Below are positions 1 to 5,646 of a DNA stretch of 8,219 bases, piece after piece (position 1 is the first letter of the stretch; the number at the start of each line of letters is the position of its first letter). Where the stretch lies: NCBI GenBank assembly GCA_025998295.1, contig BNVT01000052.1, forward strand, positions 1 to 8,219, in the 5' to 3' direction. A program made the position numbers and the translations under genes. This DNA comes from Endomicrobiia bacterium. GTDB taxonomy: Bacteria > Elusimicrobiota > Endomicrobiia > Endomicrobiales > Endomicrobiaceae. The notes beneath the pieces are model-generated. The model worked only from the letters and a program-made list of their open reading frames with translations. It was not told where the DNA came from and made no database searches.

Positions 1-1
1 A

Positions 2-288
2 GGCAAAACTGTAGCAGAAGCAATAAACAATGGATTAACTCAGCTTAGGTGTAACAAGAAAAATGCCGTAGTAAAAATTGTAAATGAAGGTTCGACCGGT
101 CTTTTTGGGCTTATGGGTGCAAAGCCTGCAATTGTTTTAATATCGATTAATAATTCTAACGCATCAACAAAATAGCTGTTAACGTTGATCATGAGAAAGC
201 GTGTAAAAAAGCTTGATCCATTTTGGTAGGGTTCTATTCCAAATTCAAGCAGTTTATAGTATTTGCTATATCTGAAATAGAAGAATGG
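2..288 (+). pseudogene. jag: Decayed jag/khpB (RNA-binding protein, Jag-N domain fragment)
   Basis: The first 57 codons, open at the left edge, read GKTVAEAINNGLTQL, then VVKIVNEGSTGLFGLMGAKPA. This is the pattern of the Jag-N domain found at the start of KhpB/Jag/SpoIIIJ-associated proteins (TVEEAV..AL..L, then EG.KGFLGI....A.V.V). A TAG at 173-175 ends the frame before any KH or R3H domain. Reading resumes in another frame from about 175: AVNVDHEKACKKA, a TGA at 214, then SILVGFYSKFKQF and ISEIEEWYETKF. This matches the family's next segment (D..E.AK.fL..ll, then an E-rich strand). One extra A in the AAAA run at 169-172 would join the two frames. KH and R3H, which bind RNA, are absent because pyrD begins at 290. 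KhpB normally sits near yidC and acts in RNA binding and cell-envelope control. I am confident of the Jag-N call and fairly confident of the decay. Confidence 0.72.
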
Positions 289-289
289 T

Positions 290-1213
290 ATGAAACTAAA
301 TTTAAGTGTAAGTTTTGCAGGGATTAAATTTAAAAATCCGGTGCTTGTGGCATCTGGAACCTTTGGTTATGGCTATGAACTTGCGGATTTAGTTCCTTTG
401 AAAAAGCTGGGTGGTATTGTAACAAAGACAATTACTTTGGAACCTCGTCATGGGAATCTGCAGCCAAGAATTGCTGAAGTGGCTTCAGGAATGTTAAACA
501 CTATAGGATTACAGAACATAGGCGTTAAAGCTTTTATTGAAGAACCTCTTGAAAAATTAAACAAAATTGGAGTACCTGTTATTGTAAGTGTTGCTGGGGC
601 GACGATTAACGAGTATGTTGAAACTGTAAAAATATTAAGCGGACAAAATGAGATATCGGCAATAGAACTTAATTTATCTTGCCCCAATTTAAAAAAGAAA
701 ATAGTTTGCCATGATTTGTCTTTAATGAGCGATGTAATAAAAGGTGTAAAAAAAATATCAAAAGTACCTGTTATTGCTAAGCTGTCGCCTCTTGTGACTG
801 ATATATCTGAACTTGCGTTAGCAACGCAGAATGCAGGAGCAGATGGAGTGACGCTTGCAAATACTTATCCTGCGATGGCCATAGACGTTGAGACTCTTAA
901 GCCAAGATTGTCTACAGTAAAAGGCGGAATGTCTGGCGCTTGCGTGAAACCTATGTCTGTAAGATGCGTGTATGACGCGTATCAAAGTATAAAAATACCT
1001 ATAGTGGGCTGCGGTGGCATAATGACAGGTGAAGATGTGATTGAATTTATGCTTGCAGGGGCCACGGCTGTAAGTGTTGGCAGTGCAAGTTTAGTTTCTC
1101 CTAAAAATTTTCTAAGCATTATTGATGAATTTGAAAATACATTAAAAGAAAAAAATATAAAATCGGCAAAAGAAATAGTCGGCATGCTTAACACCGTAAA
1201 GAATACCTGTTAA
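290..1213 (+). CDS. pyrD: Dihydroorotate dehydrogenase, class 1B catalytic subunit
   Basis: Oxidises dihydroorotate to orotate using FMN, the fourth step of pyrimidine synthesis, in the cytoplasm. The 307 residues are normal for PyrDB. Visible are the N-terminal NPVLVASGTFGYG (16-28), MLNTIGLQNIG (68-78), and NLSCPN (128-133) with Cys131, the catalytic base of class 1 enzymes, and Asn133. Then come AKLSPLVTDI (163-172), GADGVTLANT (183-192), and the FMN-phosphate segment VGCGGIMTGED through AGATAVSVGSA (239-266). Class 1B enzymes normally pair with the iron-sulfur/FAD subunit PyrK to use NAD+, but no pyrK is visible here. The loop after SCPN reads KKKIVCHD instead of the usual glycine-rich GG..FG.D, which is odd at the active-site mouth. 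The ATG at 290 is chosen because homology starts at once. Only a weak AGAAGA lies upstream. It is first of a pyrD-pyrF-pyrE series. Confidence 0.95.
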   Translation: MKLNLSVSFAGIKFKNPVLVASGTFGYGYELADLVPLKKLGGIVTKTITLEPRHGNLQPRIAEVASGMLNTIGLQNIGVKAFIEEPLEKLNKIGVPVIVSVAGATINEYVETVKILSGQNEISAIELNLSCPNLKKKIVCHDLSLMSDVIKGVKKISKVPVIAKLSPLVTDISELALATQNAGADGVTLANTYPAMAIDVETLKPRLSTVKGGMSGACVKPMSVRCVYDAYQSIKIPIVGCGGIMTGEDVIEFMLAGATAVSVGSASLVSPKNFLSIIDEFENTLKEKNIKSAKEIVGMLNTVKNTC

Positions 1214-1250
1214 TTTGCACTGAATTGTGAAGCGTTTGCACCCTTGAATT

Positions 1251-1273
1251 TTTAGTTGTGAAACTAAATTTTT
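1251..1273 (+). terminator. Possible weak intrinsic terminator after pyrD
   Basis: TTTAGTT (1251-1257) pairs perfectly with AACTAAA (1262-1268) around a GTGA loop, and five T residues follow at once (1269-1273). The layout is that of a Rho-independent terminator, 37 bases after the pyrD stop. The stem has only one G-C pair, so it would be weak and could arise by chance in AT-rich DNA. If real, pyrF may be transcribed partly from its own promoter. Confidence 0.3.
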
Positions 1274-1404
1274 GAGGTGTTTTATGGATTTAACACTAAA
1301 AACTTAAGGCAATGTTGTAAATGGGAGGGCTGCCTCTCACTGTAATATACTTTTCACATGTTTGTCATAGTGTTTTGTAAACAATAACCGACAAAGGGAG
1401 GAAA

Positions 1405-2049
1405 ATGAAAAAGACTATACTAGCTCTTGATGTTTATGATCTACAAAAAGCTGAAAGACTTGTAGAAGAAACGAGTCCTTACATCGATATTTACAAAGTC
1501 GGTCCTATATTGTTTTTACACTCAGGCAAAGAAATAATAAAAATAATAAAGAATAACGGAAAAGAAGTATTTTTAGATTTAAAATTTTATGATATTCCAG
1601 CGACCGTAAAGCATTCCGTTGAATCTGCAAAAGAACTTGGAGTATTTAGTTTAACTGTTCATTCGATTGGTGGTGAAGAAATGCTTAAGGCTGCAGCCTC
1701 CGTAGAAAACAGACCGAAAATTTGGGCAGTAACTGTTTTAACAAGCCAGATTACTGCTCCAGAGGAGGTTATAAGAAGAGCAAAGCTTACAAAATCTTGT
1801 GGAATTGACGGCGTAATATCGTCCCCGCTTGAAATAGCGCTTATAAAAAAGGAGTGCGGAAAAGATTTTATCGTTGTTACTCCTGGAATCAGACTTGTAA
1901 AGACTGATGACGATCAAAAAAGAGTGGCAACTCCTGAAATTGCTGTAAAGGAAGGTGCTGATTTTATAGTGGTAGGCAGACCAATAATAGAAGCTGAAGA
2001 TCCGTCTGAAGTTGCAAAAAATATTTATGAGGGTACTTTGATAAAATAA
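1405..2049 (+). CDS. pyrF: Orotidine 5'-phosphate decarboxylase
   Basis: Decarboxylates OMP to UMP, the last step of de novo pyrimidine synthesis. It is a cytoplasmic TIM-barrel enzyme, normally a dimer. The 214 residues fit the short bacterial (type 1) form. Seen are LALDV (6-10) with the substrate-contacting Asp9, Lys31 in YKVGP, and the family signature DLKFYDIP (58-65), giving the catalytic Asp58-Lys60-Asp63 set. Also present are TVHSIGG (84-90) and the phosphate-binding TPGIR (159-163) and GRPI (191-194). The usual Asn after DIP is Ala66, a mild deviation. Start: a strong GGGAGG (1396-1401) precedes the ATG, but only three bases separate them, closer than normal. The 191-base gap from pyrD holds a weak hairpin and no gene that I can recognise. 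Confidence 0.96.
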   Translation: MKKTILALDVYDLQKAERLVEETSPYIDIYKVGPILFLHSGKEIIKIIKNNGKEVFLDLKFYDIPATVKHSVESAKELGVFSLTVHSIGGEEMLKAAASVENRPKIWAVTVLTSQITAPEEVIRRAKLTKSCGIDGVISSPLEIALIKKECGKDFIVVTPGIRLVKTDDDQKRVATPEIAVKEGADFIVVGRPIIEAEDPSEVAKNIYEGTLIK

Positions 2050-2219
2050 ATATCTCTGTTAAAAATGCAAATTAAGCTGTTTCGTGTGATGGGTTTAAAG
2101 TAGGTATTTTGTTGCAATTTGGCAGTGTAAATCCTAGATGGGTGTTGCTTTAATATTTTTAGGTGTGAAGGATATATTTTTTAAGGATAAAAATTAAAAT
2201 CTATAAGAGGAAGTGCAAA

Positions 2220-2795
2220 ATGCAACAAGAAGAAATAAAAGAATTATTTAAAAAAAACAGAGCTCTTTTGACTGGACATTTTAAGCTTTCAAGCGGTCTT
2301 CATTCAGACACATATTTTCAAGCCGCTTTGATTCTGCAGCATCCTAAGGAAGCAGAAATACTTGCCGAAAAACTTGCAAAGAAGATTAAAGAAAACAATA
2401 TAGAAGTTGATGTTGTTATTTCTCCGGCAATGGGTGGCGTTATTATAGGTCACGAAATGGGAAGAGCATTGGGTACACGTGCAATATTTACTGAAAGAAT
2501 TGACCGAAAAGTATCTCTTCGAAGAGGATTTTCTGTAAATGAAAGTGAAAGAATTTTAATTGTTGAAGATGTTATTACAACTGGTCTTTCCACAAAAGAA
2601 GTTATAGATACTGTTAAATCGATTGGTGCACGCGTTGTCGCTGTGGTGTCTCTTGTCGATAGAAGTGCTGGGAAAGTTGATTTTGGCATTCCAAAGTTTT
2701 CTCTTTTGAATCTCGAAGTAAAAAGTTATAAAGAAGAAGAATGCCCTATGTGCAAAGAAGGAAACACTGCAGTTAAGCCTGGCAGCAGGAAATAG
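2220..2795 (+). CDS. pyrE: Orotate phosphoribosyltransferase
   Basis: Joins orotate and PRPP to give OMP, the substrate of PyrF encoded just upstream. It is cytoplasmic and dimeric in the family. Length is 191 residues. Seen are GHFKLSSGLHSD (19-30), the orotate/PRPP entry segment; ISPAMGGVIIGHE (67-79); the catalytic flexible loop around TERIDRKVSLRRGF (91-104); and the PRPP motif IVEDVITTG (114-122). The tail CPMCKEG...VKPGSR (175-190) is typical of the longer Thermus/Elusimicrobia-like PyrE branch and absent from E. coli-type PyrE. Its paired cysteines suggest a structural turn; metal binding is only a guess. AGAGGAAG at 2205-2212 gives a good ribosome site for the ATG. The 170-base spacer after pyrF shows no recognisable gene, and I see no pyrimidine attenuator there. 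Confidence 0.96.
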   Translation: MQQEEIKELFKKNRALLTGHFKLSSGLHSDTYFQAALILQHPKEAEILAEKLAKKIKENNIEVDVVISPAMGGVIIGHEMGRALGTRAIFTERIDRKVSLRRGFSVNESERILIVEDVITTGLSTKEVIDTVKSIGARVVAVVSLVDRSAGKVDFGIPKFSLLNLEVKSYKEEECPMCKEGNTAVKPGSRK

Positions 2796-2833
2796 TACAG
2801 TCAACTAAATTAAATAGCAAATTCCATGGACTA

Positions 2834-3060
2834 TTATTTAGCTTTACCCCTCAAATAGTCAAAAGCCAAAAAAGCTTTCGTTTTAACCCTCTTTTCAAAG
2901 TTAATCGCTGCTTCTTTAAGTGATCGAAGCAATCCAGCAGCGTCGTTGTTTTAATCCGTTTGTCTTTGTTTGACATAAGTCCAGTATGCCACGAGATTCT
3001 ACAAGGATTGACAAAATAAAATAAAATTATTACACTGTTAATCGCTTTAGTGATAATCAA
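2834..3060 (-). pseudogene. Unidentified degraded reading frame in the pyrE-amt spacer
   Basis: The 391-base spacer 2796-3186 has no intact plus-strand gene. On the minus strand a frame runs from 3060 to a stop at 2851. Its basic, helix-like stretch is KTTTLLDCFDHLKKQRLTLK, followed by RGLKRK. A one-base shift near 2865-2875 lets it continue as AFLAFDYLRGKAK, with a stop at 2834-2836. The composition (mixed charge, periodic Leu/Lys) looks more protein-like than most shadow frames, and it faces no overlapping gene. I do not recognise the family. The upstream part (IITKAINSVIILFYF) is AT-rich and unconvincing as a start. It overlaps the amt promoter, so it is unlikely to be a working gene. A remnant of a lost gene is the most I can claim. 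Confidence 0.25.
3008..3036 (+). promoter_or_regulatory. Sigma-70-type promoter for amt
   Basis: A perfect -35 TTGACA (3008-3013), a 17-base AT-rich spacer (3014-3030) and a -10 TACACT (3031-3036, four of six consensus) point towards amt. Transcription would start near 3043, leaving a leader of about 144 bases. No GG-N10-GC sigma-54 element is seen in this spacer, so the classic NtrC/RpoN control of amt-glnK is not supported here. Confidence 0.6.
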
Positions 3061-3073
3061 GACATTAAAACAC

Positions 3074-3115
3074 GATATTTATGGTATTTAAGAGTTTTTT
3101 ACTTCATAAAATATC
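3074..3115 (+). other. Leader hairpin upstream of amt
   Basis: GATATTTATG (3074-3083) can pair with CATAAAATATC (3105-3115) with a single-base bulge, around a 21-base U-rich loop inside the predicted amt leader. It is AT-rich, with no U-run after it, so it is not a terminator. It could be a leader structure or chance in AT-rich DNA. Confidence 0.25.
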
Positions 3116-3186
3116 AAAAACATAAAAATCTAAAGCTAAAAAGTTATTTTGCATGTTTTTTAATATTTTTAATAGGAGGCTACAAA

Positions 3187-4422
3187 ATGTTTAATGCAGG
3201 GGATACGGCATTTGTTCTTATTTGTACAGCTCTTGTATTTGTTATGACACCTGGGCTTGCGTTTTTTTACGGAGGACTCGGAAGAAGAAAAAACATGGTA
3301 AACAACATGATGAACTCTGCGTTTATCATGGGGCTGGGTATTGTTTTGTATGTGTTGGTAGGCTATTCGTTATCATTTGGTGAGGGTGGTAACAATTTTA
3401 TAGGTTCTCTTAAGAATATCGGGCTCGCAGGTATTACAAAAGATACTCTTGTTCTTAATAAATCAATACCTGCATTTGTCTTTGTAGCGTTTCAAATGAC
3501 GTTTGCCCTAATAACCCCGGCTATTATAACAGGTTCTGTTGCTGGAAGAATGAAGTTTAAAGCTTTGTTCTTATTTATAGCTTTATGGTCAATATGTGTG
3601 TATTATCCTTTGGCTCATATGGTATGGGGTGATGGTTTGATTGGTGGAAAAATAGGCGCTTTGGACTTTGCAGGAGGGGATGTTGTTCATATAAGTTCAG
3701 GAACAACAGGATTAATTCTTGCAATTTTACTTGGCAAAAGAGTCAATTATTTGCGTACTTCATATAGGATACATAGTGTTCCGTTTGTTTTCTTGGGTAT
3801 GGGGCTTTTATGGTTTGGCTGGTTTGGGTTTAATGCTGGCAGCAGTCTTGCTGCAAACGGACTTGCCGCACATGCTTTCATAACAACAGCTGTATCTGCT
3901 GCTGCGGGTATGCTAGTGTGGATGCTTTTAGATGTAATCAAACAGGGAAAACCTACGCTTATTGGGGTATGTACGGGAGTTGTAGCCGGGTTAGTAGGTA
4001 TTACGCCTGCTGCCGGGCACGTTCAGGTATGGGCAGCTTTGATTATTGGTATAACTGTAAGCCCCGTATGCTACTACGGAATAGCCCTTATTAAAAAGAT
4101 ATTTAAAATAGATGATGCTTTAGATGCTTTTGGCTGTCACGGTATCGGTGGTATATGGGGTGGAATATTGACGGGTATTTTTGTAAATCCCGTGATAAAC
4201 GGCGGCAATCCGGGACTTATTTACGGTCAAACTGCTCAATTTATTGCGCAAATTAAAGGAATACTTATAACTTTTGTAGTAGTTGTTGTAGGAACTTTAT
4301 TGTGTGCGGGTATCGTCAGAATATTTACTCCCCTTAGAGTAAGCAAAAAGGAAGAGTTGGTAGGTTTAGATATATCTGAACATGGGGAAAACGCGTATCC
4401 TTCATTTACAGGACTAGATTGA
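3187..4422 (+). CDS. amt: Ammonium transporter (Amt/MEP/Rh family)
   Basis: Inner-membrane ammonium channel, a homotrimer with about 11 membrane helices per subunit. The 411 residues fall in register with mature E. coli AmtB. The central pore pair is His168 (DVVHISSG) and His318 (FGCHGIGG). Asp160 sits before it, and the outer-site residues Phe106, Trp147 (MVWGDG) and Ser219 and the gate Phe215 (WFGWFGFNAGSS) are in place. The N-terminus begins with GDTAFVLICTALVF leading into TPGLAFFYGGL. As in many Amt proteins there is no obvious cleaved signal. The C-terminal tail (TPLRV..EEL.GLDISEHGE, 381-400) is the cytoplasmic region that docks PII. A strong AGGAGG (3174-3179) lies seven bases before the ATG. 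The PII gene follows 71 bases later, so the two are likely cotranscribed: PII would block the pore when nitrogen is plentiful. Confidence 0.97.
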   Translation: MFNAGDTAFVLICTALVFVMTPGLAFFYGGLGRRKNMVNNMMNSAFIMGLGIVLYVLVGYSLSFGEGGNNFIGSLKNIGLAGITKDTLVLNKSIPAFVFVAFQMTFALITPAIITGSVAGRMKFKALFLFIALWSICVYYPLAHMVWGDGLIGGKIGALDFAGGDVVHISSGTTGLILAILLGKRVNYLRTSYRIHSVPFVFLGMGLLWFGWFGFNAGSSLAANGLAAHAFITTAVSAAAGMLVWMLLDVIKQGKPTLIGVCTGVVAGLVGITPAAGHVQVWAALIIGITVSPVCYYGIALIKKIFKIDDALDAFGCHGIGGIWGGILTGIFVNPVINGGNPGLIYGQTAQFIAQIKGILITFVVVVVGTLLCAGIVRIFTPLRVSKKEELVGLDISEHGENAYPSFTGLD

Positions 4423-4493
4423 TAAAAGTTTATTTTTATACAACCAAGTTGCATGCGTTTATGGTGTTAATAATATAGACAAAGGGGAGTTGT

Positions 4494-4838
4494 ATGATTA
4501 AAATAGAAGCTATCGTTCGTGAAGAAAAATTGGAAGATATAAAAGAAGCTCTCAACAAAATTGAAGTTAGCGGCATTACTGTTTCACAAGTTATGGGATG
4601 CGGCAAGCAAAAAGGCTATAAAGAGCTTGTTCGCGGTACGGAGGTAAATATAACAGTGCTTCCAAAAATTAAATTTGAAATCATAGTTTCTTCTGAAGAA
4701 TGGGAACGAAAAACAATAAAGGCAATTCAAGAAGCCGCTTGTACTGGTAATCCCGGGGATGGGAAAATATTCAGCTATGATTTGCGCAGTGTTATGAGAG
4801 TACGCACAAGAGAGACAGGAACAGCAGCAATAAATTGA
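4494..4838 (+). CDS. glnB: PII nitrogen-signal protein (GlnB/GlnK) lacking Tyr51
   Basis: A trimeric cytoplasmic signal protein that senses 2-oxoglutarate and ATP/ADP. Next to amt it most likely acts as GlnK, plugging the channel. The 114 residues are full length. Seen are the N-terminal strand MIKIEAIVR; the T-loop base GCGKQKG (35-41) with Gln39; Lys58 in LPK; and the PII C-terminal signature TGNPGDGKIFSY with RVRTRETG, the nucleotide site. The usual T-loop YRGAEY reads VRGTEV here: Tyr46 and Tyr51 are both Val, and residue 49 is Thr. Uridylylation of Tyr51 by GlnD is therefore impossible, though ligand sensing should remain. The NifI groups of nitrogen fixers also depart from the standard T-loop, but their placement next to nifH cannot be judged here. 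GGGGAG (4484-4489) lies four bases before the ATG. Confidence 0.95.
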   Translation: MIKIEAIVREEKLEDIKEALNKIEVSGITVSQVMGCGKQKGYKELVRGTEVNITVLPKIKFEIIVSSEEWERKTIKAIQEAACTGNPGDGKIFSYDLRSVMRVRTRETGTAAIN

Positions 4839-4872
4839 CAGAAATCAAAAAACGGTAGTAAAAAAGATTTAC

Positions 4873-4915
4873 GTAAAGCTCCTTTTGTCTAATAAAAAAG
4901 ACAAAGGAGCTTTGC
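4873..4915 (+). terminator. Strong hairpin ending the amt-PII transcript
   Basis: AAAGCTCCTTTTGTC (4875-4889) pairs with GACAAAGGAGCTTT (4900-4913) with one bulged T and a 10-base A-rich loop. A G-U and a G-C pair at the base extend the stem to 4873-4915. It begins 35 bases after the PII stop. It is the most stable stem I see in the window, but the following bases are AATAAAAAAG, not a U-run, so it may rather be an RNA 3'-end stabiliser or a processing site. Confidence 0.5.
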
Positions 4916-5295
4916 AATAAAAAAGAGAAACAATTTTCTACAAGATTTTTAAAAGAATTGCAGGGGTATCCAAATGTTTTTAACATGGACTCCTATTTTG
5001 TGGCAATGACAAAAAACTTAGTCTGTTTATTTGATAAATATTTCAAAATATTGCCTTTTACAAAACGGTCAATATTTCCCCCTCGAAAATTTAAAGTATC
5101 GCAAAGTTTATAATGCAAAAGTTAATTAATAAATAGCACCTCTTTTGTGCCACACATATTTTCGATGGTAGTATTCAACTAAGATGCTTTTTACTGCCTC
5201 ACCAAAGTTCTGTCAATTATCTTGCGCAAGTGAGCACAATAAAAGTTATGTCTGTAAAATAAAAGTAATCCAATGAGAACATAAAAAATAAGGAG

Positions 5296-5397
5296 ATGAA
5301 AAGAATTAATGTAATGGTTTGCTTAAAGAAACTAGTTTTGATAATATATCTGCAGGCGATATTTTATAGCTATAGAAAGAAAATTAGCTCCAAGTAA
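5296..5397 (+). pseudogene. Possible remnant of a membrane-protein gene before pyk
   Basis: A 33-codon frame starts at the ATG at 5296 directly after AGGAG (5291-5295), too close for normal initiation. It encodes MKRINVMVCLKKLVLIIYLQ and stops at 5395. The same frame, broken by stops, goes on to a second hydrophobic stretch (ILTLMWSLASLLLAYFEFAK, about 5413-5472) and then basic sequence up to about 5613. Two hydrophobic segments in one frame suggest a decayed membrane protein. I do not recognise the family, and AT-rich DNA easily gives such sequences, so this is weak. Confidence 0.2.
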
Positions 5398-5633
5398 CAG
5401 ATTTAAATTATCTTGACGCTTATGTGGTCTTTAGCTTCACTGTTGCTTGCCTACTTTGAGTTTGCCAAGTAAAAGAAAAACAAAAATATTGTCCGATTTA
5501 TCGAGGAATAGACTTTTGGATTTGTCCACGCATAGCAAGTATCTTTTAAAAAAAGATTATGGGTTACACGGCAAAAAAAGTTAAAGTCGATTAAAGCATT
5601 TATGCTCCGATAACCACATAAAAGTAAATAACA

Positions 5634-5639
5634 AAGGAG
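5634..5639 (+). promoter_or_regulatory. Ribosome-binding site that fixes the GTG start of pyk
   Basis: AAGGAG (within AAAGGAG) ends seven bases before the GTG at 5647. With homology starting at residue 3 (KTGIICTMGPA), this decides for the GTG. The next in-frame ATG (residue 10) would delete the conserved first strand. Confidence 0.8.
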
Positions 5640-5646
5640 TAGTACA

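Larger units (their letters stand above)
4839..5646. other. 808-base region without an intact gene (eroded coding sequence?)
   Basis: Between PII and pyk no frame has both a good start and convincing homology. Apart from the hairpin at 4873-4915, two stretches look like old coding sequence. One is a plus-strand frame open from 4877 to a stop at 5111-5113. It includes KELQGYPNVFNMDSYFVAM and LFDKYFKILPF; its only inner ATG (4972) would give a 46-residue product without a ribosome site. The other is the frame starting at 5296, listed separately. The middle (about 5114-5290) is stop-rich in the frames I checked and shows nothing recognisable. A weak promoter-like pair, TTGACG with TTCACT 17 bases later, lies near 5414-5442 and could serve pyk. 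The region fits decayed genes, but I cannot name any. Confidence 0.4.

Noticed and set aside
1331..1352. GGAGGGCTGCCTCTC as a pyrimidine attenuator stem
   Set aside because: Only about four base pairs form and neither a T-run nor a PyrR-like binding loop is visible.
3037..3186. Sigma-54 (GG-N10-GC) promoter for amt
   Set aside because: Looked for because amt-glnK operons often use it; no correctly spaced GG and GC pair is present.
4792..4986. 64-codon minus-strand frame with a leucine-rich end
   Set aside because: It crosses the stable hairpin and the 3' end of the PII gene, and its hydrophobic end is the complement of A-rich DNA.
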